Assembly (NCBI RefSeq): GCF_027498035.1
Contig: NZ_CP114978.1
Span: 558,001-622,000 of the forward strand
Direction of reading: 5' to 3'
DNA: 64,000 nt
Source: Pseudoxanthomonas sp.
Lineage (GTDB): Bacteria > Pseudomonadota > Gammaproteobacteria > Xanthomonadales > Xanthomonadaceae
Part shown: piece after piece, positions 1-7,835 of the stretch
Layout: each line of letters starts with the position of its first letter
How positions within the stretch are numbered: the first letter of the stretch is position 1
Made by a program: the position numbers and the translations under genes
The notes under the pieces: generated by a model
What the model saw: only the letters and a program-made list of their open reading frames with translations
What the model was told of the DNA's origin: nothing
Database searches by the model: none

Positions 1-137
1 GCCCGGAAGACGGAGTTGATGACCTCCGGATCGCGGCTGCCTTGTTCCAGGGCAAGCAGGCCGGCTTCCATCGCATCCAGCCCTTCGCGGCTTTCCTCGA
101 AAAAAGTGGCGTGGAAGCGTTGCAGGTCCATGCTCAT
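1..137 (-). CDS. cheA: Chemotaxis histidine kinase CheA, N-terminal fragment (runs off the left edge)
   Basis: Only the first 45 codons are in the window. They begin MSMDLQRFHATFFEESREGL and continue to INSVFR, which is the start of a CheA HPt domain; the phosphorylatable histidine (expected in a HTLKG context) lies beyond the edge. The kinase would receive signals from MCP/CheW arrays and phosphorylate CheY. It is the third gene after the STAS and CheY genes and is a second CheA, distinct from the one at 5067-6809. ATG at 137 is chosen; an in-frame ATG at 131 is equally possible. The family is clear from this N-terminus, but kinase integrity cannot be judged. Confidence 0.85.
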   Translation of the reverse strand, partial: MSMDLQRFHATFFEESREGLDAMEAGLLALEQGSRDPEVINSVFR

Positions 138-171
138 GGCGCGCGGTCCGGATCGTTGGGGAAGGTGTGGC

Positions 172-537
172 TCAGCCCAGGACTTTCTGGACGGTGGCGA
201 CGAGCTGCTCGGGATTGAACGGCTTGACCAGCCAGCCGGTGGCGCCGGCGGCCTTGCCTTCGGATTTCTTGTCGGCGGCCGATTCGGTGGTCAGCATCAG
301 CATCGGCGTGAACTTGTATTCGGCCAGCTGGCGCAGTTCGCGGATCAGTGAGATGCCATCCATGTTGGGCATGTTCACGTCGGTGACCACGGCATTGAAC
401 CGGCGGCCCTTGGCGCGGCCGAGCGCGATGGCGCCATCTTCGGCTTCCTCGACCGAAAAGCCGGCGGAGGTGAGGGCGAAAGAGACCATCTGGCGCATCG
501 ACGCCGAATCATCCACCACCAAAATACATGCGCTCAT
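172..537 (-). CDS. cheY: CheY-type single-domain response regulator
   Basis: This 121-residue receiver domain has the acidic pair D9-D10, phosphoacceptor D53 (VVTDVNMPNMDG), the switch threonines at 83-84 and K105 (WLVKPF). No output domain follows, so it should act by protein contact, as CheY does. The start ATG at 537 overlaps the STAS stop by 4 bases, so the two are translationally coupled, and the CheA fragment begins 34 bases downstream. It differs from the CheY at 7425-7829 and probably serves the adjacent second CheA. The name is by domain and context. Confidence 0.9.
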   Translation of the reverse strand: MSACILVVDDSASMRQMVSFALTSAGFSVEEAEDGAIALGRAKGRRFNAVVTDVNMPNMDGISLIRELRQLAEYKFTPMLMLTTESAADKKSEGKAAGATGWLVKPFNPEQLVATVQKVLG

Positions 538-842
538 GCAGCGTTCTCCACGGAATTCAGTTTGTCGGTTGTTGCGGGCAGGCCCAGCGCATCGCTGACC
601 CCCAGGAGCCGTGCCGCGTCGCGGAACGTGTCGTTGCAAGCCTGGAAAACGGTGCGTTTGCCATCCTTGCGCCGGGTGTCGATGAAGGCGCACAGCACCT
701 GCACCGAAGCGGTGTGGATGCGACGCACCTGGCCTGCATCCAGTTGCAGCTCCGCATCGGAGGCCAGCAGCGGTGCCAGCTTCTGTTTCAGATCGGCGCT
801 GTTCTCGATGCCGAGGTCATCGCCAAGTTGAACTGTGCTCAT
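534..842 (-). CDS. STAS-domain protein (anti-anti-sigma/MlaB-like) of the chemotaxis operon
   Basis: This 102-residue protein fits a lone STAS domain: a beta strand with LQLDAGQVRRI, then the HTASVQVL helix start where STAS proteins carry a phosphorylatable or hydrogen-bonding Ser/Thr. Small STAS proteins of this type commonly sit directly upstream of cheY-cheA operons in gammaproteobacteria; their biochemical role is not settled. ATG at 842 follows a sigma-28 promoter by 32 bases and is the first gene of the operon. The stop overlaps cheY by 4 bases. The fold assignment rests on pattern, length and context. Confidence 0.8.
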   Translation of the reverse strand: MSTVQLGDDLGIENSADLKQKLAPLLASDAELQLDAGQVRRIHTASVQVLCAFIDTRRKDGKRTVFQACNDTFRDAARLLGVSDALGLPATTDKLNSVENAA

Positions 843-873
843 CGCGGCCCTGCAGGGAATGGTTCTACCGCAG

Positions 874-900
874 GTATCGGCCGGGGCCTGGGGATCTTTA
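874..900 (-). promoter_or_regulatory. Sigma-28 (FliA) promoter of the STAS-cheY-cheA operon
   Basis: Reading on the minus strand, TAAAGATC at 893-900 is followed by an 11-base spacer and GCCGATAC at 874-881. The consensus is TAAAGTTT-N11-GCCGATAA. The -10 box ends 32 bases before the STAS start codon. Confidence 0.85.
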
Positions 901-951
901 GGGCGATGCGGCTGGCGCTGGAGCGCCACATGGCCGTGACGGGGTTTGACG

Positions 952-1143
952 GTAGAGCCGAGCTTGCTCGGCTGCTCTCCGGCCCGGTCATGGGGGAAGC
1001 CCCGGCGGAGCAAGCTGCGCTCTACACACAGCCGGTTCGCGGGATCCCTGTAGAGACGAGCCTGTGGCAATCCCCTCTTTGGGACTCGGCTGCTCTTCGG
1101 CCAGATCATCGGGAAAGCCCCAGCGCAGCAAGCTGCGCTCTAC
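952..1143. repeat. Two tandem pairs of GTAG-foot REP hairpins
   Basis: A forward GTAGAG hairpin at 952-977 faces an inverted one ending at 1025. A second forward copy starts at 1050 and faces an inverted copy ending at 1143. The second pair looks like a diverged duplicate of the first, sharing the CTCGGCTGCTC and AGCAAGCTGCGCTCTAC blocks. GTAG-foot REPs are known from Stenotrophomonas (SMAG elements) and relatives. They occupy most of the 371-base gap between the STAS operon and the ParP-like gene (843-1213), where I see no gene. Confidence 0.8.
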
Positions 1144-1213
1144 ATGATGTTCCGCGTGGCAGGTCCCTGGATTGCTGTTTGCGCGGGAATGACGGGCAAT
1201 ACGCCGGCCATCG

Positions 1214-2452
1214 CTAATGCAGCAGCTGTTCGGCATCGAGCAGGATCATCGGCGGCCCTGCCACCCGGGCCACGCCGCGGAACAGGTCGTTGGAGATGCG
1301 GCCGATGCGGGCGGTATCCGGCAGTTCGATCTGCTGGTCGGTGAGCGTGGCGACGTCTTCGACCGCCGATACGCGCAAGCCGAGGGCCTCGCCGTTTTCT
1401 TCCAGCACCACGATCCGGGTCAGCATGTCCATCTCGACCGGTGCCGCACCCAGGTGCAACCCCAGGTCGATGACGGGCACGACCTGGCCGCGCAGATTCA
1501 TGATGCCGAGCATCGACGCCGCGGTGCCACGCAGTGGCAGCAGCGGCACCGGGAGCACGACTTCCTGCACCTTGAGCAGTTCCAGCGCATAGGCCTGTTC
1601 GCCGCAACGCAGGCGTAGCCAGCGGGTACTGCGGTCGGGGGCGCGTCGATTGCGCGGCGGTGCCGCTGCATCGACGGAGGAGCCTTGCGGCATGAACGAC
1701 TGCAGATCGACCAGCGGCACCTGCGGTGCGAACGCATCGCGGGTGCGTTCGGCCTGGGCGCGGTGCTCGGGCGGATGCACCATCGAACCAGCTTGCTCGG
1801 CCTGCATGGCAGCATCGGCGTCTGCTTCGGCGAGGTTTTCCGCGGCGGTCGACAGGATGCCGGCCAAGGCTGGATCGGCGTCGGCTTCAGCCAGGACTGC
1901 GGCGGCGAGTTCCTCGGGCGTCGGACCTTTCCGTTCTGGAGCGGGCGCCTGGATCGACAGGATCCCGGCCAGGGCTGGATCGGCATCGGCTTCAGCCAGG
2001 ACCGCGGCGGCGAGCTCCTCGGGCGTCGGGCCTTTCCGTTCCGGCGCAGAGGCCTGGGTCGACAGGATGCCGGCCAAGGCCGGATCGGCATCGGCTTCAG
2101 CCAGGACTGCGGCGGCGAGTTCTTCGGGCGTCGGACCTTTCCGTTCCGGCGCAGCGGCCTGGGTCGACAGGATGCCGGCCAAGGCCGGATCGGCGTCGGC
2201 CTCAGCCAGGACTGCGGCGGCGAGTTCTTCGGGCGTCGGGCCTTGCCGTTCCGGCGCAGCGGCCTGGGTCGACAGGATGCAGGCCAGGGCCGGATCGGCG
2301 TCGGCTTCGGCCAGGACTGCGGCGGCGAGCTCCTCGGGCGTCGGGCCTTTCCGTTCCGGCGCGGGCGATGGCGCGATCTGCTCGGCGGCGACGATCTCGT
2401 GCAGCAGTCCTTCCAGGTAGTCGTCAATGACGCCGGGCGATGGGATGCTCAT
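1214..2452 (-). CDS. ParP-like CheW-domain protein with five 35-residue tandem repeats
   Basis: The protein has 412 residues. Residues 1-31 (MSIPSPGVIDDYLEGLLHEI and on) are a short leader. Residues 32-206 are five nearly identical 35-residue repeats (core KGPTPEELAAAVLAEADADP), and 276-412 form a CheW domain beginning TRWLRL. CheW domains join receptors to CheA. A C-terminal CheW-like domain behind a variable N-terminus, next to a ParA gene, matches the ParP partner of ParC in polar chemoreceptor arrays. ATG at 2452 overlaps the parA stop by 4 bases. The 105-bp DNA repeats make length variation likely. The ParP role is inferred from architecture and neighbours. Confidence 0.85.
   Translation of the reverse strand: MSIPSPGVIDDYLEGLLHEIVAAEQIAPSPAPERKGPTPEELAAAVLAEADADPALACILSTQAAAPERQGPTPEELAAAVLAEADADPALAGILSTQAAAPERKGPTPEELAAAVLAEADADPALAGILSTQASAPERKGPTPEELAAAVLAEADADPALAGILSIQAPAPERKGPTPEELAAAVLAEADADPALAGILSTAAENLAEADADAAMQAEQAGSMVHPPEHRAQAERTRDAFAPQVPLVDLQSFMPQGSSVDAAAPPRNRRAPDRSTRWLRLRCGEQAYALELLKVQEVVLPVPLLPLRGTAASMLGIMNLRGQVVPVIDLGLHLGAAPVEMDMLTRIVVLEENGEALGLRVSAVEDVATLTDQQIELPDTARIGRISNDLFRGVARVAGPPMILLDAEQLLH
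1835..2360 (-). repeat. Five 105-bp in-frame tandem repeats inside the CheW-domain gene
   Basis: The block containing GGGCGTCGG recurs at about 1916, 2021, 2126, 2231 and 2336, giving an exact 105-base period. Copies differ by only a few substitutions, and all keep the frame. Confidence 0.95.
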
Positions 2453-3231
2453 GCAGCCTGCTCCATCGGCACCGCGTCGCTGGCGATCAGCCACTCCAGG
2501 GCGCGGCGGTAGGCGGCCAGGCCACGGCCGGCATACCCGCTTGGCATCGCCGCCAGGGTCAGCGCCTTGACGTTGCAGATCTTGGTATCGACTGGAATCG
2601 CATCGCTCCACACGCGATCGCCGTAGCTGTCCTGCATCTGGCGCAGGGTGTCGTTGCCGGCGCGCGTGCGCTTGTCGAACAGGGTCGGCAGGATCGACGT
2701 CGGCAGCGGGCGGCGACGTGAGCGTTCGACCATGTCCACGGTCCGCACCATGCTGGTCAGGCCGTGCAGGGCCAGCGGTTCGGCCTGGGTCGGAATGATG
2801 ACCCGGTCGGCGGCGGCCAGCGCGTTGATCATCAGCAGGCCCAGGGTGGGTGGGCAGTCGAGCAGGATGTAGTCGTGCTGGCCGGCATGCCGGGTCAGCG
2901 CCTGCTGCATCGCCAGGCCCAGGCCAGGCTGGTTGGCGCTGCGCCGTTCCAGGGTGGCCAGGGCCGTCTGCGCACAGACGTAGCCGAGGTGCTCGACCTC
3001 GCTTGCCCTGGCCAGGCTGGACAGGTCGGCGGGCGGCGTGGCGAACAGGTCGAGCACGCCACTGGGCGGTGGTTCGGCCGGCACGTCGAACGCACGGGTC
3101 AGCGAAGCGTGCGGATCCAGGTCGATCATCAGCACGCGATGGCCCAGCATCGCCAGGCCACGGCCCAGCGCCAGGGTGGTCGTGGTCTTGCCCACGCCGC
3201 CTTTCTGGTTGGCAATGGCCCAGATGTGCAT
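2449..3231 (-). CDS. ParA/Soj-family ATPase of the chemotaxis operon (ParC-like)
   Basis: This 260-residue P-loop ATPase has the deviant Walker A KGGVGKT at residues 10-16, the DLDPHASL switch region and the ILLDCPPTLGLL Walker B. Orphan ParA proteins encoded between motD and cheW in polar flagellates (ParC in Vibrio, PpfA-like in others) place chemoreceptor arrays at the pole and partition them at division. The start at 3231 overlaps the motD stop by one base, and the 3' end overlaps the ParP-like gene by 4 bases. It is not the chromosomal ParA, because no parB is nearby. Confidence 0.88.
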   Translation of the reverse strand: MHIWAIANQKGGVGKTTTTLALGRGLAMLGHRVLMIDLDPHASLTRAFDVPAEPPPSGVLDLFATPPADLSSLARASEVEHLGYVCAQTALATLERRSANQPGLGLAMQQALTRHAGQHDYILLDCPPTLGLLMINALAAADRVIIPTQAEPLALHGLTSMVRTVDMVERSRRRPLPTSILPTLFDKRTRAGNDTLRQMQDSYGDRVWSDAIPVDTKICNVKALTLAAMPSGYAGRGLAAYRRALEWLIASDAVPMEQAA

Positions 3232-4169
3232 CAGTTCACTCCTTCAATGGCGGTGGAGATGGCGCCGTGGCCGGTTCCGGCGCCTGCGGATGCAGCGGCG
3301 GGAATCGGTGCCGTTGCGGCGGCGTGCAGGACGGGTGCGTCGGCGGCCGGTTCGCTGCTGTCGGCCAGGATGACCAGCACCACGCGGCGGTTGGCGTTGC
3401 GCCCGGCCTGGCTGTCGTTGTCCTGGCGCGGGCGGAATTCGCCGTAGCCGATCATCGACAGCCGCGAAGGCTGCAGGCCCTGGTCTGCGAACAGGTGCAC
3501 GACGCTGGCGGCACGCGCGGCCGACAGTTCCCAGTTGGAGGGGAACTGCGGCGTCGAGATGGGCTTGTTGTCGGTATAGCCCTCAACGCGGACGCCATTG
3601 GGCGCATCGCGCAGGACGCCCGCCAGCGCGTCCAGTGTGTGCCGCGCGTCCTGCTCCAGCGTGGCCGAGCCGGTGGCGAACAGGATATCGCTGTTGATCT
3701 CCACCTCGATCCACAGCGCTGAGCGGCGCACCGTGATCAGCTTTTTGTCAATCAGCAGTGACAAGGTGCGGTCCAGTTGCCGTGCTACCGCATCCAGCTG
3801 CCGTTGCGCGCGCGCCAGTTGGCCCTGGTCGCGCAGGGAGGCCGCCAGCGCCACGGGCGAAGCGGAGGTCATGCGGTTGGGATCGGGCAGGGAAATCGGT
3901 GGGCTGGACTTGATCGGCGTCGGCCGCTGTCCGCCGGAGCCTTGCACCGTGTGATCGCCGACCTGGACCGGGGCGACGGTACGGGGCGCGCCGCCGAAAG
4001 CAGTGCTCATCGCGTCGGCCATGACCCGGTACTTGGCTTCGTTCACGGTGGACAGGGCGTACATCACCACGAAGAAGGCAAGCAGCAGCGTCATCAGGTC
4101 GGCATAGGGGATGGCCCAGGCTTCGTGATTGGCGTGCTCTTCGTGCGGACGCTTGCGGGCCATGGTCAC
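3231..4169 (-). CDS. motD: Flagellar stator protein MotD (MotB family)
   Basis: The 312-residue protein has one N-terminal membrane helix (about residues 22-44) containing D24 in PYADLMTLLLAFF, the proton-accepting aspartate of MotB-type stators. A peptidoglycan-binding OmpA-like domain follows, with VEGYTDNKPI and NWELSAARAASV. It anchors the MotC/MotD stator ring to the cell wall. A proline/alanine-rich tail of about 40 residues follows the OmpA domain. It lies 4 bases downstream of motC. A second ATG at 4163 (MARKRPHEE) is an alternative start. Confidence 0.93.
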   Translation of the reverse strand: MTMARKRPHEEHANHEAWAIPYADLMTLLLAFFVVMYALSTVNEAKYRVMADAMSTAFGGAPRTVAPVQVGDHTVQGSGGQRPTPIKSSPPISLPDPNRMTSASPVALAASLRDQGQLARAQRQLDAVARQLDRTLSLLIDKKLITVRRSALWIEVEINSDILFATGSATLEQDARHTLDALAGVLRDAPNGVRVEGYTDNKPISTPQFPSNWELSAARAASVVHLFADQGLQPSRLSMIGYGEFRPRQDNDSQAGRNANRRVVLVILADSSEPAADAPVLHAAATAPIPAAASAGAGTGHGAISTAIEGVN

Positions 4170-4173
4170 CGGC

Positions 4174-4914
4174 TCAATGCAGGAAGCCGGCCAGCTTCGA
4201 TTCGATGTTGCGCGGGTTTTCGCCCTGCGCGATCGCGATCAGGCCTTCGATGATCATTTCGCGCTCGCCACTGCGGTGGTGGATCACGCTCTTGAGCTTG
4301 TTTGCCATGGGCAGGAACAGCAGGTTGGCAGAAGCGATGCCATAGATGGTCGCGGTGAAGGCGGCTGCGATGCCGTGCCCCAGCTTGCTGGGATCGGCCA
4401 GGTTCTTCATCACTGCGATCAGCCCCAGCACCGCGCCGATGATGCCCATGGTCGGTGCATAGATGCCCATGCCTTCGAACACCTTGGCGGCGGCCAGATC
4501 CGCATGTTCCTGGCCACCGACGTCGATTTCGAGCATGTGCCGGATCGATTCGGGTTCCACGCCGTCGACCAGCATCTGCAGGCCCTTGCGCAGGAAGGGG
4601 TCGCGCTGGCCCTCCACGTGCGACTCAAGGCCAAGCAAGCCGTTGCGACGCGCGATGTTGCTCCATTCCATGATCTGGGCCAGCAGTGCATCGCGGTCGC
4701 TGGCCGGTGGCTGGATGATCCAGCGGGCGATCTGGAACGCACGCCGGAATACCGCCGGCGGGGTGTGCAGCAGGATGGCGGCGATGGTGCCGACGATGAC
4801 GATGACGAACGCAGCCGGCGACCACAGCGCCGAGAGGCCGGCACCCTTGAGGATGCTCCCGCCGACAAGCGATGCGATCGCCAGCAGCAGTCCGGTAAGG
4901 CTGAGTTTGTCCAT
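4174..4914 (-). CDS. motC: Flagellar stator protein MotC (MotA family)
   Basis: This 246-residue MotA/TolQ-type channel protein has four membrane segments, at about 1-22, 30-50, 150-170 and 180-200. The cytoplasmic loop contains LRKGLQMLVDGVE and the GIYAPTMGIIGAVLGLI segment typical of MotA. With MotD it forms the proton-driven stator. The start ATG at 4914 lies only 7 bases beyond the -10 box of a sigma-28 promoter, so its mRNA may be nearly leaderless. It is the first gene of motCD-parA-parP. Confidence 0.94.
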   Translation of the reverse strand: MDKLSLTGLLLAIASLVGGSILKGAGLSALWSPAAFVIVIVGTIAAILLHTPPAVFRRAFQIARWIIQPPASDRDALLAQIMEWSNIARRNGLLGLESHVEGQRDPFLRKGLQMLVDGVEPESIRHMLEIDVGGQEHADLAAAKVFEGMGIYAPTMGIIGAVLGLIAVMKNLADPSKLGHGIAAAFTATIYGIASANLLFLPMANKLKSVIHHRSGEREMIIEGLIAIAQGENPRNIESKLAGFLH

Positions 4915-4921
4915 GCAGCAG

Positions 4922-4948
4922 ATATCGGCAGAGATTCAGGGGACTTGA
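4922..4948 (-). promoter_or_regulatory. Sigma-28 promoter of motCD-parA-parP
   Basis: On the minus strand TCAAGTCC (4941-4948), 11 bases, then GCCGATAT (4922-4929). The -10 box is nearly consensus and the -35 is the TCAAG variant. Only 7 bases separate it from the motC ATG. Confidence 0.75.
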
Positions 4949-5066
4949 TGGGGCCGGGATTTCGGGCTCCGGCCCCGGTTCAGGCGTTCGTGGGGTGGGG
5001 CTTGGTCCGCCATGAGAGACCATTGCGGCGTGGCAGGCGGGCCAAGACCCGCGCTATGGCGTTGCG

Positions 5067-6809
5067 CTATTCCTTCAACCCGTCCACGTCGAGGATCAGC
5101 GCCAGGCGACCGTCGCCGATCAGGGTGGCGCCGGCATAGCCAGGCAGGCCGCGCAGCGCACGGGGCAGGGGCTTGATGACGACTTCCTCGCGGCCGTGCA
5201 CCTGGTCCACGACCAGCCCCATGCGTGACTCGCCGGCCTGCAGGATCACCACGGTCAGCAGCGGGGGTTGCGGAGCGTCGATGTTCAACCAGCGGCGCAG
5301 GTCCACCACCGGCAACGTGTGCGATTGCCGGTCCAGGACCGCGCGGCCGTCGAACCAGCCCAACGAGCGCTGCGGTGCATGCAGGACCTCCATCACGCGT
5401 GCCAGCGGCAGGGCATAGACCGCATCGCCGGCCTGGACCAGCAGCGTCGGCAGGATCGCCAGGGTCAGCGGCACGCGGATCGTGAAGCGGCTGCCGCGGC
5501 CAAGCTCGGACTGGATCTGGATCTGCCCGCTCAACTCGCGGATGCGCGACTGGACCACGTCCATGCCCACGCCGCGGCCGGAGATGTCGGTGACCTCGGT
5601 CTTGGTCGAGAACCCCGGCAGGAACACCAGTTGCAGGCATTCCTCGGTGCTCAGGCGTGCGGCGGCTTCCGGGTCGATCAATCCTTTTTCGCGTGCCTTG
5701 GTCCGCAGGCGCTCGGGGTCGATCCCGGCGCCGTCATCCTGGACTTCGATGCTGACGTAATCGCCTTCCTGCCGGGCCGACAGGCGCACGTGGCCACTGC
5801 GCGGCTTGCCCGAGGCCGCGCGCAGGTCGGGCGCTTCGATGCCGTGGTCGATCGAGTTGCGCACCAGGTGCACCAGCGGATCGGCCAAGGCCTCGACCAG
5901 GTTGCGGTCCAGCTCGGTCTCGGCGCCGATCAGTTCCAGCTCCACTTCCTTCTGCAGGGTGCGGGCGACGTCGCGCGCGACCTTGGGAAAGCGCGAGAAC
6001 ACCTTGCCGACCGGCTGCATGCGGGTGCGCATCACCGCCGACTGCAGGCGCGCGGTGGCCACGTCCAGGCCGCTGACGGCGCGGTCGAGTTCCTCGTCGC
6101 GCAGACGCACGCGCAGGGTCTTGAGCCGGTTCCTGGCCAGGACCAGTTCGCCGATCAGGTTGACGATCGCATCCAGGCGCTTTGTATCAACGCGCACGGT
6201 CTGTTCCGGCTCGCTGGGCTTGCTCGCCACCGGCGCCGGTTTGGCCATCGGCCTGGCCGGCACAGCAGCGGGTGATGGCCGCTGGAGTGGCGTCGGCGAC
6301 GGCGCGGCTTGGGCCTTGGCCGGGCCATGCAGCTGGTCGAGCAGCGCCTCGAATTCGTCATCGTCGATCAGGTCGCCACCGCCAGTGATGGCACCGGCCA
6401 CGAGGGCGGCATCGGACGTCGCCGGGTCTTCCTCGCTGGCGGAAAACTGGGCGATCAGCTGGGCGGGCGCGTGGGCGGGCGCATTGCCGCGGCCAAACGC
6501 ATCGAGCATCGCCTGCAGGTAGTCCAGCGATTGCTGGGCGGCGTCGAAATGGCGCGCCTGCAAGATGGCCTCGCCCGCACGGGCCATGCCCAGGGTTTCC
6601 TCGGCGGCATGGCACAGCTCGACCATGGCGTGGATCGCCAGGAAACCGGCGCCGCCCTTGAGCGTGTGGAAGCCACGGAACACCGCGTTGAGCTGTTCGC
6701 TGTCTTCCGGCGCCTGCTCCAGTGACACCAGCTGCTCGCCGAGCCGGTCCAGGATCTCCTGGGCTTCGATGATGAAGTCGGCGGCGATGTCGTCGGGCAC
6801 GGCGCTCAT
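5067..6809 (-). CDS. cheA: Chemotaxis sensor histidine kinase CheA
   Basis: The 580-residue protein has domains in CheA order. An HPt domain has H48 in FHTLKGGAGFL. An alanine/proline-rich linker at about 170-220 stands where P2 normally is. A dimerisation helix pair begins RVDTKRLDAIVNLIGELV. An HATPase has N-box HLVRNSIDHGIE and G-boxes DDGAGID and ISGRGVGMDV, and a C-terminal CheW-like domain ends it. It phosphorylates the CheY encoded two genes upstream. ATG at 6809 lies 4 bases after the cheZ stop. The linker contains an acidic GDLIDDDEFEALLDQL segment that could be a reduced CheY-binding site; that is an inference. Confidence 0.95.
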   Translation of the reverse strand: MSAVPDDIAADFIIEAQEILDRLGEQLVSLEQAPEDSEQLNAVFRGFHTLKGGAGFLAIHAMVELCHAAEETLGMARAGEAILQARHFDAAQQSLDYLQAMLDAFGRGNAPAHAPAQLIAQFSASEEDPATSDAALVAGAITGGGDLIDDDEFEALLDQLHGPAKAQAAPSPTPLQRPSPAAVPARPMAKPAPVASKPSEPEQTVRVDTKRLDAIVNLIGELVLARNRLKTLRVRLRDEELDRAVSGLDVATARLQSAVMRTRMQPVGKVFSRFPKVARDVARTLQKEVELELIGAETELDRNLVEALADPLVHLVRNSIDHGIEAPDLRAASGKPRSGHVRLSARQEGDYVSIEVQDDGAGIDPERLRTKAREKGLIDPEAAARLSTEECLQLVFLPGFSTKTEVTDISGRGVGMDVVQSRIRELSGQIQIQSELGRGSRFTIRVPLTLAILPTLLVQAGDAVYALPLARVMEVLHAPQRSLGWFDGRAVLDRQSHTLPVVDLRRWLNIDAPQPPLLTVVILQAGESRMGLVVDQVHGREEVVIKPLPRALRGLPGYAGATLIGDGRLALILDVDGLKE

Positions 6810-6813
6810 TGCG

Positions 6814-7425
6814 TTACAGCCCCAGGCCAGACAGCAGGTCGTCGGCGTCGTCCTGCGACACGCCGTGGCGATCCAGGCCGGCGAGGACCGGGCCTGCCAG
6901 GGCGCCATCCGCTGTCGGCTTCTCGTCCTTGGGCGGGAGTCCGAGCGCGCCAAAGCCTTCATGCACGCGGCGCACGATGCCGGCCACGCGCCGGATGATC
7001 TGGCCGGTCAGGTCCTGGAAGCTCTGCGCCAGGGCCATCTCGGTCAGGTTGTGGCGGATCTTGTCCAGGATCTCGCCCTGGTCACCGGTCAGGCCGCCGG
7101 CGCGCAGCTGTTCGGCCAGGGCGCGGCATTCCTCGGCCAGGTCCAGGGTGCGGTGGCTGGCCTCTTCGGTCATCGCCACCACGTGGTCCAGGCGCGAACA
7201 GGCATCGTCCAGTTCGCCCGCGGCGGCCGGGACGGTCGGCAGTTCGCCCAGGGCTTGCCCCAGTTCGCGCGCCAACCGGCTCAGCCCCTGCATCATCGGT
7301 CGCGTGCGCCAGGCGGCGAGGGTGTCGATCTCCCGGCGCCAACCGGCTTCGTCGCCGCTTTCCAGGGCATCGAGCGCACCTTGCAGGCGTTCGATCAGGG
7401 CGCTGCGTTCGGCAGTGGCTTCCAT
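6814..7425 (-). CDS. cheZ: CheY-P phosphatase CheZ
   Basis: This 203-residue protein has the family signature ALAQSFQDLTGQII, with D138 and Q142 as the expected catalytic pair, and the C-terminal CheY-binding peptide DDADDLLSGLGL. It dephosphorylates CheY-P. ATG at 7425 overlaps the cheY stop by one base; a GTG at 7428 is directly upstream in frame. It sits between cheY and cheA, as in Pseudomonas. Confidence 0.93.
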   Translation of the reverse strand: MEATAERSALIERLQGALDALESGDEAGWRREIDTLAAWRTRPMMQGLSRLARELGQALGELPTVPAAAGELDDACSRLDHVVAMTEEASHRTLDLAEECRALAEQLRAGGLTGDQGEILDKIRHNLTEMALAQSFQDLTGQIIRRVAGIVRRVHEGFGALGLPPKDEKPTADGALAGPVLAGLDRHGVSQDDADDLLSGLGL

Positions 7426-7829
7426 CACGCCGCCGCGCCGAGGCGTTCGAAGATCTTGCCGAGCTTTTCCTGCAGCGTCTGGGCGGTGAACGGCTTGATG
7501 ATGTAGCCATTCACGCCGGCCTGCGCCGCTTCGATGATCTGTTCGCGCTTGGCCTCGGCCGTCACCATCAGGACCGGCAGGTGCTTGAACTTGTCGTCGG
7601 CACGGATGCTGCGCAGCAGGTCGATGCCGGTCATGCCGGGCATGTTCCAGTCGGTGACGACGAAATCGAAGGTGGACGCGCGCAGCGCCGCCAGGGCGCT
7701 GTTGCCGTCTTCGGCCTCGGCCGTATTGGTGAAGCCCAGATCGGCGAGCAGGTTCTTGACGATGCGCCGCATCGTCGAGAAATCGTCCACGATCAAAATC
7801 CGCATGTTCTTGTTCAACAGTGACTCCAT
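7425..7829 (-). CDS. cheY: Chemotaxis response regulator CheY
   Basis: The 134-residue receiver has the acidic pair D15-D16 (LIVDDFSTMRRI), phosphoacceptor D60 (TDWNMPGMTG), T90 (LMVTAEAK) and K112 (IIKPF). It is close to classical CheY, which binds FliM at the motor. It lies 6 bases after fliA and overlaps cheZ by one base. ATG at 7829 is used; an internal ATG at 7805 would give the length usual for CheY. Confidence 0.95.
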   Translation of the reverse strand: MESLLNKNMRILIVDDFSTMRRIVKNLLADLGFTNTAEAEDGNSALAALRASTFDFVVTDWNMPGMTGIDLLRSIRADDKFKHLPVLMVTAEAKREQIIEAAQAGVNGYIIKPFTAQTLQEKLGKIFERLGAAA

Positions 7830-7835
7830 TGGTTC

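Noticed and set aside
1835..2360. CRISPR-like array
   Set aside because: The 105-bp repeats are contiguous and in frame, with no spacers and no cas genes.
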